Origin: Metaphire vulgaris
Lineage: Eukaryota; Annelida; Clitellata; Crassiclitellata; Megascolecidae
DNA length: 64,000 nucleotides
Reading direction: 5' to 3'
NCBI GenBank assembly: GCA_018105865.1
Contig: CM030834.1
Span: forward strand, 15,068,719-15,132,718
Shown here: positions 48,955 to 58,449 of the stretch, in pieces
Layout: every line of letters begins with the position of its first letter
Numbering within the stretch: position 1 is the first letter of the stretch
Program-made: the position numbers and the translations under genes
Notes under the pieces: model-generated
The model's input: the letters and a program-made list of their open reading frames with translations, nothing else
Told to the model about the DNA's origin: nothing
Database searches by the model: none

Positions 48955-49657
48955 CATCCAGTCAAATACTGGGTCCGCGTTTATGTTACCATTGCGAGTA
49001 GAAATAGAGGGGTACGTTAAGCGCTATACAAATTCTTGTTACATTACATTGCAATGTATGTCGATGACATCTATGCATGCTTATTATATTTGGCGAATGC
49101 TATTTTATGCTATTTCAGTCATTTATCTGACTTGCACGATGGCCCTTGGAACGTTTTCCGTCTGCCTGACAGTCTTCGTCTTGAACCTTCATCATCGCGA
49201 CGGAGAGTACCCGGTCCCAAGACTGGCTCACGTCCTGATCCTTCGCTACTTAGCCTCGATCCTCTGGGTTCAGGCTCGAAAGCCGAAGACACTCGCCGAT
49301 CGCCGGAAACGCTACGATTCGCCAGATGGCGAACCGTACGGCCGCGGCGGTGTTCGCCAGGCGGCGAACCACGTCCAACATATCGCCAAACCAACGGATT
49401 ATAATAATTATTCGCGCCCGGTATTGAACGGGTCGGCGGGCTTCGGCGAAGGAAGGTTCGCCGATAAGACCGAACCGCTGATTTTCGAAGAGATCTGCAC
49501 GGACGAGGTTGAAGACTTTAGCTACGAATGGAAGGAGCTTGCTCATGTGCTGGACCGTCTGTTCTTCTGGATTGTTCTTCTGTCGATGACCGCTTCGGCC
49601 ATGATCATATTGACGGTGCCTTTATACAAGGAAGAAACATTTATATACGTCAACTAA
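42893..49657 (+). CDS. Nicotinic acetylcholine receptor-like subunit (Cys-loop ligand-gated channel), divergent binding site
   Basis: Six exons join in one frame of 503 codons: 42893-43022, 44277-44425, 45144-45188, 45993-46102, 46847-47385, 49119-49657. The 45-bp and 110-bp exons are the classic small exons of nAChR genes. Seen: long signal peptide with a poly-Val core; NEQRLLHYLLRSYD; DERSQVLTS; WLPELALMNGADE (loop A); Cys-loop CDIDIRYFPFDDQSC; FGAWAYY (loop B Trp kept); PCCPNTRYPYVEF (vicinal Cys pair, alpha-type); M1 FFVINIILPCTLLSVLV; M2 GEKVSLGISVLLAFTVF with Glu at -1', which predicts a cation channel; M3 in the last exon; an intracellular loop of about 110 residues; M4 DRLFFWIVLLSM. 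Compared with alpha7, the aromatic box lacks Trp55 (Leu), Tyr93 (Met) and Tyr188 (Leu), keeping Trp149 and Tyr195. It is a plasma-membrane pentameric channel subunit whose ligand may not be acetylcholine. The ATG was chosen as the in-frame start giving a signal sequence. Confidence 0.93.
43190..43227. repeat. (TA)n microsatellite
   Basis: In the first intron of the receptor gene; a second (TA)n tract of about 55 bases is at 43596-43651. Confidence 0.95.
44057..44242. mobile_element. MITE with GGGGCCGTCCATAAAGTACC termini
   Basis: Left end ggggccgtccataaagtacc (the CATAAAGTACC is doubled) and right end gcgtactttatggatggcccc. It ends 34 bases before the acceptor of the receptor exon at 44277. 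Same family as 881-1325. Confidence 0.8.
45530..45830. mobile_element. hAT-type MITE, CAGTGGCGTAGC family
   Basis: Starts cagtggcgtagctagg, ends cctggctacgccactg. Flanks AGAGGAAG/GGAGGAAA match at 6 of 8. Lies in the receptor intron before the 110-bp exon. Confidence 0.8.
46392..46736. repeat. 112-bp direct duplication in a receptor intron
   Basis: 46392-46503 and 46625-46736 are identical except for one T/C difference (CTTTCGTTGCAG against CTTTCGCTGCAG). The 121 bases between them include a (TGAC)n run at about 46585-46625. The near identity implies a recent event or gene conversion. Confidence 0.9.
47506..47679. mobile_element. hAT-type MITE, GGCGTAGCGACG family
   Basis: Begins ccggggcgtagcgacg and ends ggctacgcccctg. 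Flanks ATTAGATG (47498-47505) and TTTAGATG (47680-47687) match at 7 of 8. Interior TATATCAGTATATATACCCC is shared with 49719-50084. Confidence 0.8.
48124..48320. mobile_element. hAT-type MITE, CAGTGTTTAATCTAG family, perfect duplication
   Basis: Left end cagtgtttaatctagactcc, right end cggcctagattaaacactg. GCCTAACG flanks both sides (48116-48123 and 48321-48328). In the last receptor intron. Confidence 0.9.
48395..48685 (+). mobile_element. tRNA-derived SINE-like element
   Basis: A box A-like AGTTAGCAGAGTGCATGG and a box B GGTTCGATACC (about 48449-48459) are spaced about 45 bases apart as in a tRNA-type promoter, followed by unrelated sequence ending near a (TA)n tract at 48691. Ends are approximate. 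No true tRNA fold. Confidence 0.45.
48737..48917. mobile_element. CAGTGTTTTAT-family MITE inserted in a (TA)n array
   Basis: The element (gtgttttataggcctgat-type left end, tggagtctggataaaacact right end) is flanked on both sides by (TA)n, 48691-48735 and 48918-48953. It therefore entered a TA microsatellite, whose repeats also hide the target duplication. Same family as 11223-11431. Confidence 0.75.
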
Positions 49658-49718
49658 ACGAAACACACTGATCGGACGTTTTTCGCTCAGCTAAAGGCGC
49701 ATGGCTGGTCCTAATACA

Positions 49719-50084
49719 GTGGCGTAGCGACGGAGGGTATATCAGAGGCGTAGCGACGGGGAGTATATATCGGTATATATACCCCCCCCAAAAAAAAAAT
49801 CAGTCTACCTTAAAGTTTTTTATGTGATTTGCATGTGGTTATATGTGGTTTATATGGTTTATGTGGTTTATAGTTATGATTTATACCCACCCAAAATATT
49901 TATACCCTCCCAAATCAAATTGCTGGCTACGCCCCTGGGGTATATCGGTATATATACCCCAAAATCAGCCTACCTTAAAGTTTTTATACATTGACATAGG
50001 TTTTGATTTTGAAATAGCAATGACTAGTTAAGATTCATACCACCCCCAGCCCCCACCCGCATCAAATTCCTGTCTACGCCACTG
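49719..50084. mobile_element. Two or three joined copies of the GGCGTAGCGACG MITE
   Basis: cagtggcgtagcgacggagg at 49719 is followed 30 bases on by a second caggcgtagcgacggggag-like start, then the TATATACCCC...ACCTTAAAGTTTTT interior occurs twice and the right terminus is gtctacgccactg. GTCCTAATA before and GTCCTATA after resemble a target duplication. It starts 62 bases past the receptor stop codon, so it may be part of the 3' UTR. Confidence 0.7.
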
Positions 50085-50261
50085 GTCCTATAGTCATCAG
50101 TTAGCCTACGACTGTTACATCATTGTTAGAAAGGTTGATAGATTTCCAGATAAGTTGAGGTCGGAAATTGATTTTAGTCTTTACAAAATGTATAAGGTTG
50201 ATATTATATGCTTTTTATTTTGTGGAAAAGGCGTGGGCCTAACTATTATATAGGCTTAAGT

Positions 50262-50513
50262 CAGTGGCGTAGCGTGACTTTTTGGGGCCCGGGGGGCATC
50301 TTTGTCATGGGGGCCCCAAAGTTTCAAAGTTTCGGGCTGACGAGCAAAAAAAAAAAGGTCGTCAGGACGATCACTTCTATGATTTAAGTTAAGAAGTTAC
50401 GGTTAACCCTAACCTAACCCTACCTTAGACCCCTCTTTGGGCCCCCCCCCGCCCGGGGCCCGAGGGGCAGTCAACAAAGTGCCCCCCCCCGCCCCCCCCA
50501 CGTTACGCCACTG
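50262..50513. mobile_element. hAT-type MITE with perfect 8-bp duplication
   Basis: Left end cagtggcgtagcgtgac, right end cacgttacgccactg. GCTTAAGT flanks both sides (50254-50261 and 50514-50521). Interior is G- and C-homopolymer-rich, with CCCTAACCTAACCCTACC at 50403-50424. Confidence 0.9.
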
Positions 50514-50521
50514 GCTTAAGT

Positions 50522-50921
50522 TGTGTTAGCCTATTAATCTGCTTCTGTTGGAGTTTAAAGATCACGAGGCCGAGAGGTTTTCGAAATATGTCTTTCGTGA
50601 ATTTTTCTACGCAATACTGAATTTGCTTACTGAATTTAATTTTAAAAAGTCAATGACCAAGATATTATTGAGCGAAAACTTGAGGGAGAGCAATAAATTT
50701 TGTAGGTGACCATCCACTACTTGGATCCCCCTCTATTCAGTTTTACAAATAAGCGCAGATCCGCTACTGAATAATATAGGTCTATAAGTATATCTGTTTA
50801 ATTAGGCCTAGGCCTACCTAAGCAGCAAAGCTAGATCTACCAGGTGAGAGCTTATCCACGTTCCCTCCCAAAACACACCCTGGTTGAGGCCGAGCCTCCG
50901 ATGGAGGTCGACATTTTTGGT
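50522..50921. other. Intergenic, nothing recognised
   Basis: AT-rich sequence between two MITEs; no exon, RNA gene or terminal repeat was seen. Confidence 0.5.
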
Positions 50922-51356
50922 TAGGGCCGTCCATAAATGACGTCACGCGATTTTGGCAGTTGGTTTGACCTCCCTCCCCTCGTCACAAGTCACAAAATGT
51001 CAGACCCCTAAAAATTGACGTCACAACGCGTTAACCCCCCTCCCTCTTTCTAATGTCAAAATTAATGTTTCAATGCACTTATTTCTTGAATGAAGTGGGT
51101 ATTGCAATGAATTCGTTTGAAAATACTCATTCTAATTTTCATAGTTGAAGCGATATTCAGAAACTTTTTCAAATTATTAAAAAAATTATAAGTGTAGAAT
51201 GCGTTCAACTTTGCGGTAACATATCATTGCGTTATTAATAACAATATTTAGTTTTATGTGACGTCACATTTCTGGAACTCCCCTCCCCCGTCGTCACACA
51301 TCGTCACAAATGGTTGAACCTCTAAGTGCGTGACGTCATTTACGGACGGTTCCTTA
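50922..51356. mobile_element. MITE with GGGCCGTCCATAAA termini and TGACGTCA sites
   Basis: Left tagggccgtccataaatgac and right gtcatttacggacggttcc. TGACGTCA occurs close to each end (about 50938 and 51340). Same family as 881, 44057 and 63488. Confidence 0.75.
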
Positions 51357-51533
51357 TATATTTACAATCTTACTCTAGATTTGGCTTGTAAACTCAGCCA
51401 TAGCTGGTGGCAAGCCCTGGTTGAGAAAGGAGGCGCCAAACACACATTCAGACACACATAGACGCCCATCGTCTTTGATACGGACGCGTCTGTAAACAAA
51501 CACAACACACACACACTCACACACACACACACA

Positions 51534-51632
51534 TGGCTTGGAATTTATATCCCTATGACCCAGGATACCTACCCTTCGCTAACAAGTTTCTCCGTACGCC
51601 GTGGATTCGGCTCAAAATGCGGAAGTCTTTTG
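51534..51632 (+). CDS. Candidate first coding exon
   Basis: ATG followed by 33 codons (MAWNLYPYDPGYLPFANKF, then LRTPWIRLKMRKSF) and a perfect GTAAGT donor, just after a (CA)n run at 51505-51532. If joined to an acceptor at 52610-52611 (AGATCAG) it would run in frame into the Egalitarian-like ORF at 52615, adding these residues plus one Lys. That link is only a possibility; the exon may belong to another transcript. Confidence 0.35.
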
Positions 51633-52318
51633 TAAGTTCCCTTAGGCAAGTAGTTATTTTACCTTTAGGATAGCGGATAGGCTAGCCTGTTGAGTCTGTA
51701 ATAATTACAGTCTCCCTGGTCTGTTATATATTAGCGGCTGTGTCTACTGAGTTACTAAACGTCACAGCGGCAACACTAGATACTTCCCTGTATCGACGAA
51801 AGTACAGCTGGTATCGATGGTTATACTATGTAAACAATTTTAAGTAGAGCATTCGGACGAATTCCTTTTCTGTGGTTGTCGTGGCAAGGACTTTACTAAA
51901 ATGGCTGAGTTGTGATAAGGACTTATCCTCTTGTCCTCTGTCCTTCGTCAGTGGGAACGCGTTGTGCTTGAGGACTTGTCTTCTGCGTCAGGCATTGTTA
52001 TTAAGGTCAGGGATCGAAGGTTAACAGGATTACTGTATAGCGTCACTGAAACTGCGAGGCCTGCTTGATAGCATTAATTTAGGACGCAATTTATGAATTT
52101 TCTATTGCCTCAATTGAGTGAACTCTGCAGTTGTGCACTCATGCAAATGAAGTTTACTGTCGCAGCCTTGCAATAGTTGAAAAGTTTTGGTGGCTAATGT
52201 GGATTGTAGAATTTGCTTTACATCTCTTTTTTTAAACTAAACAATGATTGTTGCATTCTAACTAGACAAACAGCCTTCTAACTAACGTTTTATTGTGATA
52301 TTTTATTATATATATAAT

Positions 52319-52363
52319 AAAATATCACCTTATATATATATATATATATATATATTTATTTAC
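52319..52363. repeat. (TA)n tract with adjoining inverted AATATCAC
   Basis: TGATATTTTATTATATATATAATAAAATATCA (52291-52327) is a 16-base-arm inverted repeat, followed by a (TA)n run. Lies 250 bases upstream of the Egalitarian-like start codon. Confidence 0.8.
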
Positions 52364-52614
52364 TTATAGTCTTGAGTTTTTCATCAAGAATGTTTCTTTG
52401 CAAAACTTTATGGTGTCGGATAAGTGTGCTTTCTTTTATTTTAGATGTCTTCCATCCAGAATTTTTGTATTATGTAAAAGTGCAATTATGCAATGAGACA
52501 ATAGCTGTGAGTTTTTTCTGCAGCAGCGTAAACCTATCTTTTATAGAGTAATTCAGTATTGCCTATTGGTACAGATAACATTATAAAACAATTTGCTTCA
52601 GGTAAGATCAGAAA

Positions 52615-54105
52615 ATGGCTGAAGCAGCTGGTCAAAAGGCAGTGCTTACCTTTGTTGAAATATTGATGAACAGCAGCAGTTCACTCACCATCTCGCAGCT
52701 TGCTGGTCATCTTAATAGCCGAAGCTTTAATTCTGAGATGAGAACTGCAGCTGGAGGTAATGAAGAAGGGTTAAAGAAACTGCTATTGAAATATCCTTCA
52801 CTCTTTACTGTAAATGGAAATCTGGTGAGCTTATATGAGCATGAAGAAGATGACCGAGTTCGCAGTCAGAGTCCATTTTTCGACGCCGCCGAACCGAGTC
52901 TTCCGGACGTTTCAGTCGAATTGGAAGCCGTTCGATATTTTCAGAGCAAATTCGCTAAAAAAGGTGATCGCTGGATGCCAATCGCCAGTCTTGCCGGGCA
53001 TTTGTCTCAGGCCTCGAGAGATATACGACACGTCGTTGGACCTCAGGTGATGTTTCAGAGCTGGCTTCTAAAACATCCACACATTTTTGAGATAAGGGAG
53101 AGCTCCGTTGGACTGCAAGAGGACATCGCTGCCTTTGTTCTTAACGGGGATTCGAGATCACAAAATGATTACAACTCAAAGTTCACCCGGCACAAACAGC
53201 TACGAAATGATGATATTTGGAGACTGTTTGATTTAAATGGAAACAGGGGCCTGGATGACGATTCACTTTTATCTCCAGTTAAGCATGGAAATGACCATGA
53301 CGAGTACGCTGCGATTCTCTATCTTGCAGGTTTATTGGTAAAACATGAAACACTGAGTGTTGAAGCTATTTATCAGCTATTAAGTGTCAGTGACCCTGGA
53401 CAAGTGCAGACTATTTTGAATAGCGTTGGGGTTGAGAAGTTTCTTCAAGATCATAAGAAGATATTTGCTATGGAAAATGGGAACGTGAGACTTAACACAA
53501 CCCAAGAAATGAATGATGAAAATGAAGATGAATTTATGAAACAAGGGATCGGAATAGTATATCATGTTGCTAAGCTCTGGGGAATCATTGATCTTGGTAA
53601 TCATGAGCATGTTTTCTTTGACCGATCAATCCTAGAATCTGATATTTTAGACCTGCAGGCTGATTATAAAGTTGGAGACAAGCTTAATTTTCTAGCATTT
53701 GCTGCACCCAAAAAAAGTAGAGCAAAGTGGAAAGCTGTGAAAGTGTGGAAATCAAATCCACAACAAAATGATGATCAGACTTCAACAGTGCACATTGAGA
53801 ATACAAATCACGACTTGCCCCTGATTTCAACTTTGCTGTGTGATCCATTTGTTACTTGTTCGAATCAGCTCGCTGAAGAAGATTGCTTGACAGCAGAAGC
53901 TACAAGGAATAATGATGAAGTGAGTTCACTCTCTGGAAGTGAATCAGATGATGAACTTTTGTCTTTAATAGTGACTGGTAGTGATCGGGGTAAAATCCAT
54001 CAAGACAAAGCAGAGGACAAAATCCAAAGGCGGTTCGTTAGTGTTGCTTGCCAAACGCTGTCCACTGGAGACATTATTGCCACCAGCCTCTATCAGTCAG
54101 TCTAG
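52615..54105 (+). CDS. Egalitarian-like protein: three winged-helix repeats plus Sm-like region, no exonuclease domain
   Basis: Single uninterrupted ORF of 496 residues. Three similar modules are seen at about residues 8-73, 100-167 and 228-295, each ending in a LLxKyPxLFxvxxgxVxL-type motif (LLLKYPSLFTVNGNLVSL; WLLKHPHIFEIRESSVGL; FLQDHKKIFAMENGNVRL). From recall of the family these match the winged-helix modules N-terminal to the DnaQ-like exonuclease in Egalitarian, an mRNA-localisation adaptor in flies. Residues about 310-390 (GIVYHVAKLWGIIDLG...HVFFDRS...SRAKWKAVKVWK) match the region before the nuclease in Egl/EXD1 proteins. The C-terminus (CQTLSTGDIIATSLYQ) is where the nuclease should begin, but a stop follows. 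A GTCAGT donor-like site just before the stop could join a downstream exon, but no nuclease was seen to 64 kb. Codon composition is more AT-rich than the other genes. Identity of the family is moderately sure. Confidence 0.8.
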   Translation: MAEAAGQKAVLTFVEILMNSSSSLTISQLAGHLNSRSFNSEMRTAAGGNEEGLKKLLLKYPSLFTVNGNLVSLYEHEEDDRVRSQSPFFDAAEPSLPDVSVELEAVRYFQSKFAKKGDRWMPIASLAGHLSQASRDIRHVVGPQVMFQSWLLKHPHIFEIRESSVGLQEDIAAFVLNGDSRSQNDYNSKFTRHKQLRNDDIWRLFDLNGNRGLDDDSLLSPVKHGNDHDEYAAILYLAGLLVKHETLSVEAIYQLLSVSDPGQVQTILNSVGVEKFLQDHKKIFAMENGNVRLNTTQEMNDENEDEFMKQGIGIVYHVAKLWGIIDLGNHEHVFFDRSILESDILDLQADYKVGDKLNFLAFAAPKKSRAKWKAVKVWKSNPQQNDDQTSTVHIENTNHDLPLISTLLCDPFVTCSNQLAEEDCLTAEATRNNDEVSSLSGSESDDELLSLIVTGSDRGKIHQDKAEDKIQRRFVSVACQTLSTGDIIATSLYQSV

Positions 54106-54792
54106 TGTGATTGAGAAACTTACTGGTCAATTCTTTGTCCGTTAGGTCTTTGTTTAATTAACATATCTAATTCTTTGTTCTCTTTAGGCTAGATTGGCAT
54201 AGCCTGATCACTTTATTTTGATTTTATTTTGCTGTAATTTTTATTTTTTAATATTTTATGAACCGGTTGCATTATTCCAAGTATGTTGAACAACTTAGTT
54301 GCAATGTTTTTATTTTTTAATGTTTTATGAACTGCATCGTTCGAAAATTGAAAACTGTTTCAAAATTGTTATCAAATTGAGTTGTACAGTGTATTTTTTT
54401 GTAACAGTGTATTTTTTGTATGGCAGTTTTCAATAGTGATGAAATTTGAATATATTGTTCAGAATATTCAAATATTTAAATTTTTTTTGTTTTTACACTG
54501 AGGCATAAAAAAAGTTACAAGCTGCTCTTTCACTCTGTTCAGGAATGTCTGTGGCAGCAGAATTTTTGCAGGCCTAATTATACAGCATTCCACTTCTATT
54601 GTCAAATATTTTATAACAAATTTAAAGTTATACACATATATATATTTATATATATACATATATTTTATTATATTAATATTTCTTATGTTTGGTTTTCAGA
54701 AGAGGCGTCTTATTAATCAGTGTAATGTGTGATTTCAAATTTGATTGTTATATTTTAAAATGTCATTTGCATATTGTTGGCATGGGTTAGTT
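54106..54792. other. 3' flank of the Egalitarian-like gene
   Basis: Very AT-rich; TTTTTATTTTTTAAT(A/G)TTTTATGAAC is present twice (about 54237-54263 and 54307-54333), a short direct repeat about 70 bases apart. It may be the 3' UTR. No canonical AATAAA was seen here. Confidence 0.5.
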
Positions 54793-55148
54793 CAGGGTGT
54801 CAAACTCATTTCGTATAGTGGTCTTTTTGTCTTTGTGGTTGTCTCGGACCTGATTTGTACATAACATTAACACGAACCTATGTCATTAGTTCAGTAAGTA
54901 ACCAGAAGACTAAAGACGTGTTCAAAAATTGTTTCAAAATTTTTTATTTCATTTCTATCATATGTAAAAAAATCGAGTTTCGTATATGTAACTTCCAATT
55001 TTCATTATACAGTATGTACTTTTTGAACATGCCTTAAATAAAGTAACTTTGCTTAAGCATAAAGTTTTTTTGTATTCAGCCACATGCGGGCTGGACGAAA
55101 AGCTTTTGCAGACCGTATCTGGCCCGCAGGCTGTTTTTAACACCTCTG
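54793..55148. mobile_element. hAT-type MITE, CAGGGTGTCAAACTCATTT family
   Basis: Left cagggtgtcaaactcattt, right sub-terminal GGCCCGCAGGCTG and end tttttaacacctctg. Flanks GGTTAGTT (54785-54792) and AGTTAGTT (55149-55156) match at 7 of 8. The termini resemble hAT elements found widely in animals (CAGGGGTGTCAAACTCATTT). Confidence 0.85.
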
Positions 55149-55156
55149 AGTTAGTT

Positions 55157-57055
55157 GGTCACACATTTGTTATCAGGTTTTTAATTTTGTCCAGCTGCAA
55201 AACATCAGAATTTACTGGTCTGATGTCTCAAAGCAAGTTTCGAATTTTCTTTGCTGTGAGGCTCAGCCATGGCTTTATATGTAGTGAGGGTATTTTCTGG
55301 CCTATGCTACCCATGTTGTGTTGTATTTGATTTCCCTGCCTGAAATTTACCAGCAAGACACCTTTATGGATACACTTTGTAGATTTATGATGGGTGAGGA
55401 AAAGGACATTTTATTGTCATGAACTGTAACTGTTTGCCAAACTTGTTGTCAAGACTCAATTGTTCAAGACCCAGACCGAGAACAAAACTTTGAAGTTCAA
55501 GACCAAGACTCAGGTGTCTCAAGACTGAGAACGAGACTTTGAAAATTGAGACTTTGAAAATTGAGTCCTGAGACTAGAGTCTCGAGAACCATAACTGTAA
55601 TGTTTGCTAACATTTCAAATCTTTTGATCTCTAGCTGTTGACAAAAACATATTTGTCTAATCTAATTTTCATTGTTTCCGATTTAGTTTACTTTTGTATT
55701 TGATATCTACAGACCTTAAATATCTGTATGAATTTTGCAGTACATGCCATTTCATAACAGTTTTAAAATATAGAAGTGTTTATTGCTAAGCATTTAGTAT
55801 TTTTAACTGTTAAGTTTCATTGAAAAAGAAATGATCATGTATGCATAACTCCTGTTAGTAAATGGATATAGCATGAAATTTAGGAGAAATTAAACAATCG
55901 TATGATCAGAAGTGGCAGAATATGTGATTTTTTTCTTTATAAAACCTCATCCAAACAGCAGAAGAGGTGCATGTAGTCTTGTGTTGTATGAATGCTTTCT
56001 CAGTTCTCCACATTACGAAGAATCTTGATTCTATTTGATCACAGAGTGTGTATTAATCAGATGCATGACATTCGTGGACAACAACCCCTCAAAATTACAA
56101 ACATTAAGCCAGTTTTCATCGCAATCGCCTTCGTCCGTTGCTTGAAGTTACACCATTATACATGCACCAGTGCCAATATCCATTGTGGTATTTGTAGAGG
56201 AGGATGAGAGGGATTTTCTTTGTCACTCCCCCACGTAACAAGGGAAAGTATCACGCTGTCATTAACTTATTTAACTAACTTATTTAGTATAATAAAGCAG
56301 TTAAAGATTCTTACCCACCCACTTGTCTGACTCTCAAATACCACACTGCTAATAGCAACCAAAATAATTCATTGTTTAGCAGCTCGGGTCTCCAGGCTGT
56401 GCTGAGACAGGGCTTCAGACGTTGCTCCAATTGCTCCCTAATCAGATTGGGCAAAGATGACGTGTATAAGTGATGGTATCCATAATTCTGAGAGCCTGGT
56501 TACCCCGATGTCAATTATTAACAACTTTCATTTCGTTATCCGTGAATGTGCTTCACTAATCACTAGTCTGTATTACCACAAAAATTCCCCCCCCCCTAAC
56601 AAAAATCTCAGCACAGACACAAGTTTTTGCATTGAACTGTGTCTCTTTCTCTCCAGCCAAGTCAATTCACCCCCCCCCCAAGGCCGGGAGTCTGGATGAA
56701 ACACTGGGTCTTATCAATCTGCGCTAACTGGGAGCGGCCAGAACGCCATTGGAGTAGCCGTGCACGGGGTCGGGGGCCTTGGGGAACATTGGAGGGCGGG
56801 TCCATATTCAGGTTGAACCGGTCATGGGATTTGTGCAAACCGCTGAGAAATTTTGACGGGACGTTAGATATCATGATCGAAGAGAATACACTAAGAACTC
56901 GTTGACGACCTTTTTCTTCGTCGAAGACTATTCGTAAACATCTATGTCCCCTCGCCCCACCCCCCATTCGGAACTACCCTGGCTACACCACGGGTCTGAG
57001 ACCATACAAATCTATTTTAAGCACATCAATACGTAGCGCTAAAATGGTCACTTAC
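55157..57055. other. Intergenic, AT-rich with MITE fragments
   Basis: 55.4-55.6 kb has an internally repetitive stretch of AAGACTCAGG/GAGACTTTGAAAATTGAG units. 56585-56705 is the right half of a CAGTGTTTTAT-family MITE (ends tggatgaaacactg). 56705-56995 is a degraded repeat related to 17640-17900. No plus-strand exon is supported. Confidence 0.45.
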
Positions 57056-57205
57056 AACTTCTTCAATGCTGCGGGTAAGATCAGCCTCTGACTCTCTGAG
57101 AGTTTTAAGAGGAGCACAATAATTATTGTTTTGCAGTTCGCTGAAAATCAACGCAATTTCAGCGTCCCCGCGCAGCTTCGCATAACACCCATTTGTTTTC
57201 TCCAT
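57056..57205 (-). CDS. Candidate first coding exon on the minus strand
   Basis: Minus-strand ATG at 57205 opens 50 codons (MEKTNGCYAKLRGDAEIALI, later LRESEADLTRSIEEV) and meets a perfect GTAAGT donor. The start context is AAATGG. An upstream stop in the same frame is seen if the adjacent MITE is mentally removed, so the ATG may be the true start. A second exon was not found. It could belong to a small unrecognised gene. Confidence 0.4.
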
Positions 57206-57211
57206 TTGAAA

Positions 57212-57427
57212 CATAAGCGTCCACACATCAGGGCAGGAGGAGGCACTTGCCCCCTCCCCCCAACCCTCAGGAAAATGCAAATACCAATATTGCACAGAGA
57301 ATTTGCTAAAATATTAACTGTGACCATTGTGTTAAACTGCGTTTTGCCCCTCCTGGAAACATTTATGTGGCGTAACAATGACCATCGTGTGTTGCCCCTC
57401 CTGGAAAAATTTCTGTGGGCGCCCATG
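57212..57427. mobile_element. MITE with CATGGGCGCCC termini, next to a candidate start codon
   Basis: Left cataagcgtccacac, right gtgggcgcccatg, imperfect inverted repeats. ATTTGAAA (57204-57211) and ATTTTAAA (57428-57435) match at 7 of 8. The left duplication overlaps the ATG at 57205. Same family as 34171-34429. Confidence 0.8.
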
Positions 57428-57435
57428 ATTTTAAA

Positions 57436-58155
57436 TCGCCAAAATCAATTCTTCGCCAATTGCGAACCCTTTGAATGTCAGGTCAGCGACAACATAACAG
57501 TCTGCTGCAGCAAACAGTCTATTACAGTCAAGAGTAGTTCTTCGCCTGCCATAGAATATTCGACGAATCGTATAGAAGAATGAAAGCTCCGCCGGTCTCT
57601 AATTCGATTCCTGACCTCCGCGATGCAATGGCGCCATCGGCTGAACAACATAGAATCAGCAGTTACCGGTACTTTCGTATGGTAAAAATTATTGCTCGTC
57701 TACATAAAAATATAAACTGAAAATGCTTTTAACCTTGTCTCCTATTTAAAGTAAAATAATGGACGCACAAGAAACATGGATTAATAATTTTGCTCTAATT
57801 GCCGGGTAATGTCGACTCCCGTCGGAAAACTAAGGTAAACTCAGCCTTCACTCGCCAGATGGCAGTGCCAAAATGAGTACCAACTTTGGCAACACCGCGA
57901 AGATAACCGTGGGTTCCGCAGAAAAGACTGGCCACCGTCTGCCGATGAATGGCTCAGCCACCTACGGGCTGATGGCCATGAAACCGGGGTTCAGCACGGG
58001 ACCCTCATGGGCTCTGTGAGCCATATGAGGCTAATGATGTGATATGGTATTAATAATGAGGTCTTTAAAGTTTAAACTGTTTTATATTAAGATCCACTTC
58101 CTGAATATTACAGCACCCACCGTGAAAACGATATCCTCCATCTATCCCTTCTTCT
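57436..58155. other. Intergenic with a dispersed repeat
   Basis: About 57820-58025 shares the ...CTTCA(C/T)TCGCCAGATGGC(A/G)GTG block with 29660-29690 and may be the 3' portion of the LINE family seen just downstream on the minus strand. 57430-57583 is a short plus-strand open stretch with four cysteines that could not be supported as an exon. Confidence 0.4.
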
Positions 58156-58449
58156 TTAAGTTCTCTGCCCGGAAGCAGGTCCTGGTTCCCATTGGCGCCA
58201 TCTATCTCTGTCAGCAGCTTGGGTCTTTAATCCTTTGTATCCGTCTTTTGGCATCATCCAGTGCAGTAGTGATGTACGTGGTCTTCCTCTGTTTATTTTC
58301 CCCCCCATGTGCCCTTCCAGTATTGTTTTGCGTCTTTTCTCATCGTCGACCTTGGAATCCTCGCCTGTTCCACTGCCGGACGCGACTCTGCCCACAAGGT
58401 GTGCAGACCCGTTGACGTCGTTACTGCTAACATATAACTGACTTTCCAT
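58156..58449 (-). pseudogene. Degenerate LINE ORF2 C-terminus
   Basis: Minus-strand translation includes KRRKTILEGHMGGKINRG, RPRTSLLHWM and GYKGLKTQAADRDRWR, which is the standard tail (GRPRTSW...GL...A.DR.RWR) of many non-LTR retrotransposon ORF2 proteins. The 5' part is missing here; 58450-58790 on the same strand may be further diverged element or 3' UTR. Confidence 0.7.
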
